Source: Deroplatys truncata
Lineage: Eukaryota > Arthropoda > Insecta > Mantodea > Mantidae
Direction: 5' to 3'
Assembly: GCA_030765065.1 (NCBI GenBank)
Contig: CM060975.1
Span: 200,298,007 to 200,362,006 of the forward strand
DNA: 64,000 bases
Shown: positions 1 through 10,639 of the stretch, piece after piece
How the letters are laid out: every line of letters starts with the position of its first letter
Position numbering within the stretch: the stretch's first letter is position 1
Position numbers and translations under genes: made by a program
Notes under the pieces: model-generated
What the model was told of the DNA's origin: nothing
Database searches by the model: none
The model's input: the letters and a program-made list of their open reading frames with translations, nothing else

Positions 1-820
1 TCGTCCCTAATTTCGCATATGGCTAGTATTAAATTGTAATAACACTCTAAAGTAAAAGGAGTCATAAAGCTGAAAATATGCACGTGAGCTCTACATACTT
101 GCAACATTCACTTTATTTTCTCTTCTTCCTAATGACGCAACTGGCATCCCGCTACTCCTATGGCGTTGCAGTGCCAATACGTTCAAGCATTAGCAGTAGA
201 CCAGCCCATCCATTCTCCCCTAGATAATACTAACGATGCGAAAAAATATGAATATGTTATGCTTACAGTTACATATTACCATACATAAAGTATTTAAAAT
301 TACGCTTCCCTCTTGTGTCTGTAAAAGTTTGAAATAGGTGGAATACATCATTAAACACTTAAGGATTGGTGCAGCCCAAACAAAGCTGGACACTTTGTTC
401 TAATTCGTGGAGTGTAGTGAAATTTGGTGCATAAATTTATCTTTAAACAACATTCCCACACATAATAATGCAGGAGTTTAAATCTGGAGACCGAGTAAGC
501 GAGTCAATTATTCTTTCATAAACACCACGTAATATTTCCACAGACTGAATTGCTGACGTGGAGTTGCATTACCCTTCATTTTCAGGACTTTGGTGCCTAT
601 TGTTTTGTGTGTTAACAAGAGCTGATATATACAGCCTAGCTTCATCAGAAAAATATAGCAGATAGGATCAATATAACCATCATGCTTATGTATACTTCAG
701 AAGCCAGCAGTAATAACGAAGTATTGCAACATTATCCACATTTGTTAGCCTTTGTACTACCATTGTTTTGTATTTCTTTAATTGTTTCGACCTGTTTGTT
801 TATCCACTTCCCATTGATGT
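1..820. other. intergenic, nothing recognised
   Basis: AT-rich sequence with no open frame of note and no repeat that I recognise from elsewhere in the window. It may be unique intergenic DNA or the edge of an intron. Confidence 0.4.
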
Positions 821-836
821 TGTCATGATGGAACGT

Positions 837-905
837 TGCAATATAGGATGGGACGCTAAGGACCACAGCAGTTAAAGAGCGTCCATAAATAAAACTCAAT
901 CTTAA
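837..905 (+). mobile_element. SINE-2 3' fragment
   Basis: The segment around GGGACGCTAAGGACCACAGC followed by a run ending AATAAAACTCAA matches the 3' end of the SINE at 46191-46466 and the pieces that flank the Polinton-like element. Only the tail is present, so this is a 5'-truncated copy. The family name is a local label. Confidence 0.6.
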
Positions 906-1116
906 GTTGCATTTCCTTCATTCCGTGCTAGTAATATAACCTACCTGCGTGTTTTATCTACTTTACTGTAGGCATATGCATGAAGTATATAAATCCTCCA
1001 ACTTTATAGTTGTGTATTTATTATTGCAGACATGAATAGTTGAATTTTACCATTCTTTACTTTCTTTTCATTACTTAATATTTTGTTACGATCTAACTAA
1101 TGCAGCATGTAATATG

Positions 1117-1372
1117 GCCCGCCTCTATTGTATGGGGGTAGCGTGTCTGCCTCATATTCAAGAGGTCCTGAATTTGAACCTCGGTTAGGCTGAGTTACCC
1201 GGATAAGGCTAATTTCGGGGATTTCCCCTTATTGTGAGGAGACAAACGTCGGATAATTTAAGCTCTATGGGCCCCGGGCTCATTTGAGCATCATTTCACC
1301 ATTTCATTCATTTATCGTCCTATACGACCTACCAGGTTAAAGGACATTAAACTTAAAAAGAAGAATAAGAAA
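1117..1372 (+). mobile_element. tRNA-derived SINE (SINE-1)
   Basis: The head has an A-box-like stretch (GTAGCGTGTCTGCCTC) followed about 30 bp later by a B-box-like stretch (GGTCCTGAATTTGAACC), the internal RNA polymerase III promoter layout of tRNA-derived SINEs. The tail (CTACCAGGTTAAAGGACATT, then AAACTTAAAAA) recurs near 28400, 31225, 33480 and 35735 as a detached fragment. It has no coding capacity and would depend on a LINE for movement. Confidence 0.65.
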
Positions 1373-1540
1373 AAGGTAAGTGTAAGCTGCAAGTTATTGT
1401 TGTTTTTAAGATCAACCAGGTGTAATACTTGTTCACCGCTGTGCCACCAAGGTTAATCTTGGTGGCCTTACTACTGGAATCACCAGGTGCATCAGCTGTT
1501 AATGATTAATTTTATTTTCGCATAAATACTATCTATATTG

Positions 1541-1672
1541 GAAGGATAGAATCACACTGAAAAATTCAGTGTCATAGCCAAAATTTGAACCACGGATCTT
1601 CCTGTTTCCGTCTAGTTGTTCTAACCACCTGAGGTACTGGCAACATGCCGGCACCACATTAAATTCCCCAAC
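1541..1672 (-). repeat. left arm of inverted SINE-like pair
   Basis: Reads on the minus strand as the same sequence as 1796-1927: a head with GCCGGCATGTTGCC, a B-box-like GGTTCAAAT and a polymerase III-like layout. The two copies face each other across about 120 bp. Each carries scattered substitutions, so the arms are old. Confidence 0.6.
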
Positions 1673-1795
1673 TGACTCGCATTTTTTCCGGTAAACCACA
1701 AGGAGATCTCAAATCCATTTTGAATGACATCCCCAGTGGTGACTTATGTCAAAAGTACTGTAGGTCGCTGGCTTCGTAGTTAAACCAACTACTAG

Positions 1796-1927
1796 GTTGG
1801 AATTTAACGTGGTGCCGGCATGTTGCCACGGCAGCTCACTTAATTAGAGCAACTGGACAGAATGGTTCTGTGGTTCAAATCCCGGCTATGGCATTGAATG
1901 TTTCAGCCTGATTCTACCTTTCCAACC
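1796..1927 (+). repeat. right arm of inverted SINE-like pair
   Basis: Partner of 1541-1672 in inverted orientation. It contains the B-box-like GGTTCAAATCC at 1872-1882 and an upstream segment reading like an A box. It could be two independent SINE insertions or a single foldback element. The short 3' parts do not decide. Confidence 0.6.
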
Positions 1928-1929
1928 TT

Positions 1930-3770
1930 GTCCTACACACGGATTGTGTGAAAAATAATAAGCATCATTTATATTATTCACCACTACGAAACAAATAGTA
2001 TGCATTACTCGTACGCATTGGTTAAATGCCTTGTAGAATCTCGGCAGTAGAAAATACCCGACTTAGTTTCGTATTTCTAAACTCTTCCTCGTTTTCCAAT
2101 TAAGCACTTAGCACACCCATCGTACTACTCCTGGGTCTTCGGTATAAAAGCTGACCGCACTCCTACATCCCGCATTCACGACAGGCTTTCTGTCCTTCAG
2201 TTACCATGGAGTCATTAGCGTCAGCAGTCTACTTTCATTTGCGAAGATGGGAAGACAGTTATTTTTAGAACAACGTATATTTGTATGTAAATGGTATTTT
2301 AAATATCAATCGGCGTTCGTGAAGAATTCATCCTAAAGTTTCCTGCACAATTGCCTCCTTCCAGTCAATTCACGATCTTGTGAATAAACTTGAGACAACT
2401 GGTTCAGTGCAAAATAAACACATGCGAGCGGTCAGATTTTATACCGAAGGTAAGGTTTTATTTATGGGCAGATGAAAATGCAACGTGTTAAAGTGCTGAG
2501 TTCCTCAGAACTGTTGGCTGTCGTATTTTTTGTCCCCAGTCATTAAGTGTTTGCTACCTATAAGTTGTGAATTAGCTAGGAAGGGGACAGGAGTGAGTAT
2601 CAGTATAAATTTAAGCTGGAAGTCTACGTGTGAATTGTAGCAAACTTAACATAAATATGTATATGCTAATCTATAATATACACTATGACATTACACAGGT
2701 AATCAACACAACTTTATTTCCACTATGCATCCAGCCATAAACCGTTAGGCTGAACTGCAAATGTAGTTACCCTTCATAAATGCGTGAGCTAGGCTAGCGC
2801 AAGGCGAGGCCATTACCCAATACCTGCTACTTTTCAGACGCGGCGGCGGCAGCCTTTGTCGTCCTTTTAAGATAAATCCTCTAAAAATAAATTTTGCAAT
2901 CGTTCAAGTTCACAATGAAAAATACATATTTGTTAACTGTGCTCCGCTTCTAGGTGTCTTCATATGAATTTGCAGTTAATACTTGTGCTCTTTTCAACTC
3001 CCCTCAACGTGTTTGGCGCTGGTAGCTGTTGGATTTTGGAACTGCAGGAGCAGTATTGTGCAGTTTCTGCTTCCTTCATCGTCCGTCGGTGGATAAGAAA
3101 TATTATATCTTATGACATTTTGGTTCGTAAGATTAGAGAAAGCCTGTGTAAGAGGCGGGGGTTAGCCCGTTTAAGAAGTGCGCCGAGTGTCGACTGCGCC
3201 GATGACCTCAAACGACAGCGCGCATCAAGAGGACGACTGGCACCTCCCGGGGCAAGCAAAACTGGGCTAGTAGACAAATGTTAACAGCCGGGAAGAGAAA
3301 CACTGAGTTTACTTCGGAGGCACATAGCACATGGCGCAGTGAGGGTAGGAAACCTCTATACATTTTGGACTATTATTATAACTTCTTTTGGTAACTATTC
3401 ACAGAATTCCTTCTCTCGCGTTTTCGCTGTAGGCGTTAAATAAGGTGGAGGCATAAATTCTACTCACTCCACGAATATTCAGATATTTAAACACTTTATT
3501 CAAATACTAAATTCAAATCCAAGGGTTCAAATATTTAAACATTTAATTTCTAGAGCTGTACAGAAATAAATAATCTTTCGAATGTAATTCACTTAAAGTT
3601 TTTATATGGTTATATGCTGTAAAGCAAGGCTTGTAAGTTATACAGGATTATAAGCACGTGAATTGTATTTAAAGCAAAGTAAACGCTATTGGCAATAATA
3701 AAACACGAAATATTGATTTCTTCTTAGCATTTCACCTTAGCTTTCCTTCATGGTTAAAATTTAAGTTCAC
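1930..3770. other. intergenic; weak TATA motif, no supported gene
   Basis: A GGTATAAAAG motif lies at 2140-2149, followed by a TCAGTT initiator-like hexamer about 55 bp downstream, which is too far for a standard TATA/initiator pair. Downstream ATGs open only very short frames. A moderately CpG-rich stretch lies at about 3130-3290. I could not support any exon here. Confidence 0.35.
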
Positions 3771-3775
3771 TTAAC

Positions 3776-3869
3776 CATAACTAATAAATTAATTACAACT
3801 ATCCAGGCTTGTAGGCTTCTAGACCACGGCCTACAAGCCCGGATAGTTGTAATTCATTTATTAGTTATG
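3776..3869. repeat. near-perfect hairpin, 41-bp arms
   Basis: Arms at 3776-3816 and 3829-3869 are reverse complements with two mismatches out of 41, around a 12-nt loop. The arms include GGCTTGTAGGC and the AT-rich CATAACTAATAAAT. It could be a small foldback or MITE-like element or a replication-generated snapback. No coding content. Confidence 0.85.
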
Positions 3870-4306
3870 ACGCCGGCCGTGAAAGCCTCAGTATGTACAT
3901 CACTTAACCATGCCTTCTGGACAGACATGTCAAAGTTTAGCACCACTTCATTGGAGTTTTTAACCATGGTATAATACCCCTAACTAAGTTAATAAAATTA
4001 TATTACAATGGTATCATAATATAATAAAAGTGGTGCATACTTCCCGAATAATTAAGATTCCATCACTCAAACCAAATCTTAAATGAGAGGCCATCTTTGT
4101 AACAAAACCTTTCACGTACACGTTATCAACTACTAAGTAACCTCGCCTCTTAATACCATAACGTGGGGAACTTGGCTCTGTGATAACATCAGAATAACGG
4201 TGACTATTACGGATGGATGTAGTGACAAAACACTGTAAATCGCCTAGTCACTCTTACTCTTTCTCTGTTTACCCTTCTCGTTAGGAGGTCTTACACCCCA
4301 GGACTT
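3870..4306. other. intergenic, nothing recognised
   Basis: AT-rich with no open frame or recognised repeat up to the SINE that hosts the large element. Confidence 0.35.
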
Positions 4307-4446
4307 AGCATGGCTTCCTTCGGAAGGGAAGTAAAGCCGGTGGTCCCGTGTCGTAGATTTACAGCACGTAAAAGAACCTCAAGCCTGATAAAGAGGCATC
4401 TGAGCAAAATTACCTGTCTTTCACGCCAAATAAAGAATGGGACGCT
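4307..4446 (+). mobile_element. SINE-2, 5' part, split by the Polinton-like insertion
   Basis: From GGCTTCCTTCGGAAGGGAAG to GAATGGGACGCT this follows the SINE copy at 46191-46466 closely. The copy stops at GGGACGCT and resumes on the other side of the 19.6-kb element at 24044 with ACGCTAAGGACC. The large element therefore landed inside a pre-existing SINE. The tRNA-like head is missing here. Confidence 0.8.
4441..4446. repeat. target-site duplication, left copy (GACGCT)
   Basis: The six bases before the element's first AG are GACGCT; the six after its last CT are AACGCT. The uninterrupted site in the related SINE reads GGGACGCTAAGG, which fits a 6-bp duplication with one later change. Six-base duplications are the known hallmark of Polinton/Maverick integration. 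Confidence 0.8.
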
Positions 4447-4479
4447 AGTAGCTTATTATAGAGAGAGCTGGGCCACTTT

Positions 4480-5345
4480 TTTGCGTTTATATGGGAAAGG
4501 ATAGGGAAAACGATGGTGGATGCGTAGGAAAATGCGTTTATATGGGGAAGATAGGGACTACGAGGATCGATGCTAGGCTAGATAGACGTTGAAGGAATGA
4601 GGATGTGCTTTATATGAGAGATACGTGGAATACGAGGAGAAGTGTTGGACTAGATAGGGGTTGAGATATGGAATATACATTTATATGGGAAAGATAAGGA
4701 AAACGTGAACAGAGACTAGGATAGACAGATGCTGAAGCAGGAGGAATATGAACATATTTACAGGAGAGATAGGGGATACGTGGAGAGGTACTAGACTATT
4801 CAGGGTTTGAAGGGTAGAGTATGACTTTTTATATGAAGAGACGAGGAAAACGAGGGTATATGCTAGGGTGAGAGAACCTTCAAGGAGGAAAAAATGCGTT
4901 TATATGGGAGAGATAGGGAAAACGAGGAGAGTTCTGAGGTAGAGCAGGGACTGAAGGAGGGAGAGATATGCTTTATACGGCAGAGATAGGGCATGCGAGG
5001 GGAGGTGCTAGTGAAGACAGAGGTTAAGGAGTACGGTATACGTTTATATGAGGAATATATGGAAAACGGGGCAGGCTGTATGATAGACAGAAGCTGGGCC
5101 ACTTTTGCGTTTATATGGCAAAGGATAGGGAAAACGAGGCTAGATGCGTCAGTTCAAGGAGGAAAATGCATTTATAGGGGAGAGATAGGGAATACGAGGG
5201 CTGATGCTAGGCTAGTCAGATGCTAAAGGAGGGAGGGATACGCTTTATACGAGAGAGATAGGGAATACAAGGAAAGATGTTATACTAAACAGGACTTGAA
5301 GGGTAGAATATGGCGTTTTATATGAGCGAGATATCGAACCGAGGA
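4480..5345 (+). repeat. subterminal degenerate ~70-bp tandem repeats (left)
   Basis: About a dozen imperfect units built around TTTATATGGGAGAGATAGGG, then AAAACGAGG, GATGCTAGG and GCTGAAGGAGG. Units vary in length and sequence. The array lies directly inside the left terminus, where protein-primed elements would start replication. Whether it acts in origin recognition is unknown. Frames running through it are repeat artefacts. Confidence 0.75.
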
Positions 5346-5363
5346 GAGGTAACCACGTGTCAA

Positions 5364-6378
5364 GACGTAACACCACGTAACAAAGGAATCACGCTATGTA
5401 ACAAACTGATCATGCTATGTAACAAAGGAATCACGCTATGTAACAAACTGATCATGCTATGTAACAAAGGAATCACGCTATGTAACAAAGGAATCACGCT
5501 ATGTAACAAAGGAATCACGCTATGTAACAAAGGAATCAGGCTATGTAACAAAGAAATCACGCTATGTAACAAACTGATCACGCTATGTAACAAAGGAATC
5601 ACGCTATGTAACAAAGGAATCACGCTATGTAACAAAGGAATCACGCTATGTAACAAAGGAATCACGCTATGTAACAAAGGAATCACGCTATGTAACAAAG
5701 GAATCACGCTATGTAACAAAGAAATCACGCTATGTAACAAACTGATCACGCTATGTAACAAAGGAATCACGCTATGTAACAAAGGAATCACGCTATGTAA
5801 CAAAGGAATCACGCTATGTAACAAAGGAATCACGCTATGTAACAAAGGAATCACGCTATGTAACAAAGGAATCACGCTATGTAACAAAGGAATCGCTCTA
5901 TGTAACAAAGGAATCGCTCTATGTAACAAAGGAATCACGCTATGTAACAAAGGAATCACGCTATGTAACAAAGAAATCACGCTATGTAACAAACTGATCA
6001 CGCTATGTAACAAAGGAATCACGCTATGTAACAAAGGAATCGCTCTATGTAACAAAGGAATCACGCTATGTAACAAAGGAATCACGCTATGTAACAAAGG
6101 AATCACGCTATGTAACAAAGGAATCACGCTATGTAACAAAGGAATCACGCTATGTAACAAAGGAATCGCTCTATGTAACAAACTGATCACGCTATGTAAC
6201 AAAGGAATCACGCTATGTAACAAAGGAATCACGCTATGTAACAAAGGAATCGCTCTATGTAACAAAGGAATCACGCTATGTAACAAGCTCATCACGCTAT
6301 GTAACAGTCTCATCACGCTATGTAACAACACGTACCAAGCATGTAACCAAGTAACAAAACGTAAGAACAACACGTAAC
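5364..6378 (+). repeat. 21-bp minisatellite, ~45 units (left)
   Basis: Tandem unit ATGTAACAAAGGAATCACGC plus T, with recurrent variants (ACTGATCACG, GAAATCACGC, GGAATCGCTC) in a patterned order. Because 21 is a multiple of three and the unit lacks stops in several frames, long frames appear on both strands. They encode only the reiterated unit and I do not regard them as genes. Lies between the subterminal repeats and the polB 3' end. Confidence 0.93.
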
Positions 6379-6835
6379 CAATCTATTGCTAAGTCAATCT
6401 AAACTAATTCATCCTTCATAACTTAGACAATAAGTACGAGAGCCTAGCCCAGATTAACCCGACCAATCCTAAACGTTCCTCTCAGCATCTATTCTACTCG
6501 GTCATCGACTAACCTAATCTGGCTAACCAAAGATAACCTCAACTTTCTTTTAGTGAAATTGCAATGTTTTATTCAGGTTTTATTATTCGAGAGTTTTAAT
6601 TGAAAAGTTTACGTCAACATACCTTTATTTTAGTTCCTTGTAGGCGTCTCTCCCCTTTTTATCTAGGCTTGAGACTAGCACTAGGATTGCTCCTAATGGC
6701 AGGGTTACCACCTTCCCTTCCATCTTCTTCTTTCTTCATCGGACGTCAGCTAGCTACATATACAGCACACGGATAACCTTCATTTTTTAAGATTGTAGAC
6801 TCGCGAGAAAATCTTCATATTCAACTTAAATTCTC
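6379..6835 (-). promoter_or_regulatory. polB 3' flank with polyadenylation signals (left)
   Basis: Downstream of the left polB stop. On the minus strand it carries AATAAA at 6568-6573 and another at 6624-6629, about 210-270 bp past the stop, plausible cleavage signals. The same two signals are present at the mirrored place in the right arm. Confidence 0.45.
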
Positions 6836-9800
6836 TTATACACTACTTGTAATGCTGTAATGTCCATAGGCGTATGTCGTTATTCCGTCCTCAGCAATAA
6901 TTCTTTTATCGTCGTATGGTGTCAATGTAATTTTATTCACTTGTACTGTGGCAAGAGCATGCTGTCGCGACAGGATCAGATTCATGGGCGTTCTGGTAAT
7001 TTCTCCGGTTTTAAGACAGTCAGTATAGCTCTCGAACGTGACGTACTGCTTAATAGCACTACGTTTTATACCTTTAATCTTTTTTATCATTGAACCATCG
7101 ATATCTAGGGCATACATTTTAGGTCGTAGCCCTACAAAGCGTTGAATGATTTTACCATTAGCCTCATCTTTAAATTTCCCAAGTACCTTCTTGTTTAGAG
7201 GTGAATAGCATATATGGCTTGTAGGGTAATCAGCAGTATCTAGGTGCTCAAGAAAACGTAGCTTGTCCTGGTACACATCTTCAGTTGTTACACGATGAAT
7301 GAACGAATCAGTGTCCATATACATAAGCTTCAGGTTTTCAGCTCCATAATAAGGCAACAAAACGTCGTAATGATAGTTATACATTAATGTCTTGGAGATA
7401 TCCAACACACTCATACCAATGTATATAGGCTTGTTGAATACAATCTGACGAGAGGCCATATGTACAGCAGCTAGATTATCAGCATATATCGTCCTGTCGA
7501 TAAACGTAGGCTTGGCGATCAGCTTCTCTAGAGTCTTCTCATTTGTCACCAGACGTATATCCATACGGTTACGCAGGTTGTCCATAGTTTTTCCGAACAT
7601 AGCATTGTTGAACAATTTGTAGAGATCCTTCTCAAAATCATTTCCAGCTTGTTGTCGCAGTCTGTTGTTAAATTCCACATACGGTTTTAACCATCGAGAC
7701 TGTTGGAATTGTAGCACACGATGGATTTTTGTTAACCGTAGTCCATGACTAAGAGCTTGCTTCAAAGCCTTGTAATGCACTACATACTTCTTTCGAGGTC
7801 CTAGATGAGGTATCAGTTTCTTTGTAGATGCCTCCAATGGTTTCATACACTCTGGCAGGAAAGGTAGATCGTTGTGTAGATCGTGAAGTTCTGCAGGATA
7901 CTCGATGTCGACTTCTAATATGTAGCCGTAAGGATCATCTTCTTGTAGTCTTTCTAAGTCAATTTTTTCAGGCGATACCCACTCAAATCCACCATAAGGG
8001 AGAGCGTGACACATTGCCCACCCATATTGGTTATTAGCGTCGTCATATGTGATAAATTGGGTTGGTCTCGACGGATCAAACTTCTCCATATATGTGTTAT
8101 TAGCCTCTGCATACCGATGGGAAACTTGGCATAAACCTCCTCTTATACCTGATTCCACCATGAGTAGTTGATCATAATCCTGTAACAGTTCCAGCTTAAT
8201 TCCAGTGTACAGTAACATGGCGTCCCATGTAAGACCTGGAGAGGTAAAATAATGTGCAGGATCAACTTTGTGTGTTTTGAGGGTTTGCTCTCTGAACGTC
8301 TCAAAGACATCAGCTAGGAGAAGTACATCCGAAGTTAAGTAGAGATCGCTGTACTCTCCCAGGTTTCTCACATTAAACACCTCCCATACATTTTTAGCAT
8401 GATCGTAGTCAGTATCACTAATTTCTTCTTCATTTAATCTATTGTAGAAAGAGTCCTTAGGAGGCAGGCAGGTTTCGTTCAGGGCATCCCATGATGTAAC
8501 AAAATCATATGGAAATACACCCTTACGGGTCATCAACTTCAATTTGTCTTCTCCAAAGTACTTTAGCGTTTCAGGATACGAGGTTAGATTTTTTACCAAC
8601 TTATCCAAGCTTGTACTGAGGAATCGGAAGCTATCCACAAATCGAAGCTTTATATCTCCTACATACTTGGTGAATGAGATATAGCTTTCTTCAGAGTTAG
8701 GAATTACCTCCACACGTTCACTTGTGCAACCCAGCTCCTTAACAATGAAATGTGAGTCATATCCGCTAAGGTTATGCATGAAGACTGGTATATATTTAGG
8801 TGTTTTACAGGCTAAATTACATTCATTATGAAGACTTCCACGATATTCACCGCTGATGTGATCATGGTCGCGTACTTTATAGTTCTCTTCTGTAAAGGGT
8901 TTTCCACACAAGTAGCATGCTGAAGAAGACTCAAAATCCAACTGCTCTTGATCCGTAAGTTTCAGAGGCTTAGCAGATTTGTATATGTCCTCAATCATTT
9001 TTGCAAGAGATGTCAGGTACAGCATAAACTTCTGAGCAGCATCAGCACCACGATACACATAGGGTTGCTTAGGAAGACCAGTTTCGAGATGTTCAACACC
9101 AGATGTAGGCTTCACGTAAACACAGAAGCTCATTGGTGTGTGCTCTTGATAAGGGATTGTATAGGAAGTTTCAGGATTGGGTATACACGTATGGCATGGA
9201 GTGAGAATACTCTCAAAATCAGCATAGATGACATAAGGTAGTTTCAACATCCTTTCAAAATTTTTAAACTGTACGATTGATTTGTCCTTTGTAGGCATAA
9301 CTACCCTCGCAACACCATGTTGGTTACAGATTGATGTATGTTCCTGCAGTTTTTCCAGTCCACTTCGTCCGTATCGATTGTCAAAATGTGTAAAGCAACG
9401 CTTGCAGGTATAAACCCGTCCATTACGGATAGTTTTCTGGCGTCGAACGAGTTTCTCAAAATTCTTTATATATACGTAGTGATGTTTTCCACTGCTGTCA
9501 TTCAATAGTAGCAGGTCGCGATGTTCAGGTAGTTCAATGTCAACAACCTTTATCGGATACACTTCATGCTTCTCATCCAGCCCGAAAACGTTAATAGATA
9601 TCTTGTTAAACTTCTCAAATTTTGGTATTTGAGAAAGTGGAGTAGGATAGGAAACACAGCTGAAGTCGTACTTATCTTGAAGTTTCTTATATTTGCTCAC
9701 CCGTTGTGCATCCTTCTCAACGAATTTGGCCAATACAGAGTACATGAAACATAGCTCATCAGTTAAATTCTGGATGTTAATGCAGGCTTTTCTTGCTTCA

Positions 9801-10489
9801 ACAGAGGGAGGTAGGGGTATGTAGCTACTTCCTCGCAACGGGTTGTACTTGTTAATACGAAGGCGTACCCCTTCCACAGTAAGCAAGGCCCAGCTGCTAC
9901 CCTTAAGCTGAGACTCATCCATTTCAGTAACCAATTTCTTGAATTTCACTTCCAGCATAGAGTCCAGATCAGTTTCTAGGAAAACAGCTTGATTTCTGGT
10001 TTTAAATATCTTGTCACAGGTTTCACCAATACTGTTAACAAATCGACACTCAGCCAGCAGATTAATTTTCAAACTCTTGTGAATACCGAGCTCTTTATGC
10101 ACAGCCTGGATTATCCGCTGTTTTGCTTCATGCAGGTATATATTCAGATCCCTAGCCGATTCACATCGTATAAAATACGATTTCAAACGTCCATGGAATG
10201 AAGTTTCATATTCTTTCATATCACAGTCCTCCATTGTTGACAGCAACTGATGTTTAGTTGGCTCCAATCTTCTTTTCTTCTGAGGGCTGCTTATTTCACA
10301 TATATCTTCGTGTCGCTGCCCCTTATAACCATCTTTGAAGGTTACATTACAATGTTTACATTTGAAGAACTTCTTGCAGCTCATCTCGTGTCTTCTCTTG
10401 TCATAACCTCGGAGGAACTTCTTCCCACATTTTCCGCATGCATATCCAGTAGCGCTTGGAATAATATCCTTATACGCTGAGTTATTCAT
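6836..10489 (-). CDS. polB: protein-primed family-B DNA polymerase (Polinton-type), left copy
   Basis: 1217 codons, ATG start, TAA stop, no intron. It should copy linear element DNA from a protein-bound end. Two C-X2-C-X12-H-X3-C fingers lie at C18/C21/H34/C38 and C44/C47/H60/C64, and a third Cys/His cluster at C362/C365/H384/C388. The 3'-5' exonuclease motifs are visible: YADFES (D424, E426), HNLSGYD (N573, D578) and YLTSD (Y717, D721). A CYLCGK...RDHDH...HNEC segment (525-557) resembles an HNH/endonuclease VII-type metal motif known in Maverick polymerases. Polymerase motifs are YDDANNQYG (D817), KLFNNAMFG (958-966) and MDTDS (D1059, D1061). All catalytic residues look intact. A basic PQKKRR stretch (about 69-74) could be a nuclear signal. 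It reads outward toward the left end. It differs from the right copy at I161 (T there) and T361 (N there). Confidence 0.95.
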   Translation of the reverse strand: MNNSAYKDIIPSATGYACGKCGKKFLRGYDKRRHEMSCKKFFKCKHCNVTFKDGYKGQRHEDICEISSPQKKRRLEPTKHQLLSTMEDCDMKEYETSFHGRLKSYFIRCESARDLNIYLHEAKQRIIQAVHKELGIHKSLKINLLAECRFVNSIGETCDKIFKTRNQAVFLETDLDSMLEVKFKKLVTEMDESQLKGSSWALLTVEGVRLRINKYNPLRGSSYIPLPPSVEARKACINIQNLTDELCFMYSVLAKFVEKDAQRVSKYKKLQDKYDFSCVSYPTPLSQIPKFEKFNKISINVFGLDEKHEVYPIKVVDIELPEHRDLLLLNDSSGKHHYVYIKNFEKLVRRQKTIRNGRVYTCKRCFTHFDNRYGRSGLEKLQEHTSICNQHGVARVVMPTKDKSIVQFKNFERMLKLPYVIYADFESILTPCHTCIPNPETSYTIPYQEHTPMSFCVYVKPTSGVEHLETGLPKQPYVYRGADAAQKFMLYLTSLAKMIEDIYKSAKPLKLTDQEQLDFESSSACYLCGKPFTEENYKVRDHDHISGEYRGSLHNECNLACKTPKYIPVFMHNLSGYDSHFIVKELGCTSERVEVIPNSEESYISFTKYVGDIKLRFVDSFRFLSTSLDKLVKNLTSYPETLKYFGEDKLKLMTRKGVFPYDFVTSWDALNETCLPPKDSFYNRLNEEEISDTDYDHAKNVWEVFNVRNLGEYSDLYLTSDVLLLADVFETFREQTLKTHKVDPAHYFTSPGLTWDAMLLYTGIKLELLQDYDQLLMVESGIRGGLCQVSHRYAEANNTYMEKFDPSRPTQFITYDDANNQYGWAMCHALPYGGFEWVSPEKIDLERLQEDDPYGYILEVDIEYPAELHDLHNDLPFLPECMKPLEASTKKLIPHLGPRKKYVVHYKALKQALSHGLRLTKIHRVLQFQQSRWLKPYVEFNNRLRQQAGNDFEKDLYKLFNNAMFGKTMDNLRNRMDIRLVTNEKTLEKLIAKPTFIDRTIYADNLAAVHMASRQIVFNKPIYIGMSVLDISKTLMYNYHYDVLLPYYGAENLKLMYMDTDSFIHRVTTEDVYQDKLRFLEHLDTADYPTSHICYSPLNKKVLGKFKDEANGKIIQRFVGLRPKMYALDIDGSMIKKIKGIKRSAIKQYVTFESYTDCLKTGEITRTPMNLILSRQHALATVQVNKITLTPYDDKRIIAEDGITTYAYGHYSITSSV

Positions 10490-10618
10490 CTTTATTCTTG
10501 ATGTAATAACGTATTAATCACTGATCAATGAAATGTACGCCTTGATACCACTTTAGAAAGCTGATTATTCCTGGAGAGAACACGATGTTAACACCTCAGA
10601 GATGATCAACAGAATGAA
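10490..10618 (-). promoter_or_regulatory. polB 5' leader and initiator (left)
   Basis: On the minus strand the initiator hexamer TCATTC (10612-10617) matches the arthropod TCAKTY consensus. It predicts a leader of about 126 nt before the ATG at 10489. No upstream long frame competes for translation. Confidence 0.55.
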
Positions 10619-10639
10619 TTTCAATACTCAAGTTCGCTC

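Noticed and set aside
2140..2205. TATA box and TCAGTT initiator as a gene promoter
   Set aside because: Spacing of about 55 bp is too long, and no coding sequence follows.
2964..3284. 106-codon ATG frame with a hydrophobic, signal-peptide-like start
   Set aside because: No recognisable domain, no promoter at the right distance, composition typical of chance frames; a first exon cannot be excluded but is not supported.
5310..6377. Long open frames of 355 and 337 codons on opposite strands
   Set aside because: They are products of the 21-bp minisatellite, whose length is divisible by three. The frames are broken in the other arm by a single-base change at 22779-22800, and both strands are open at once.
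5364..6378. CRISPR array
   Set aside because: Units are contiguous 21-bp repeats without unique spacers, in a eukaryotic transposon.
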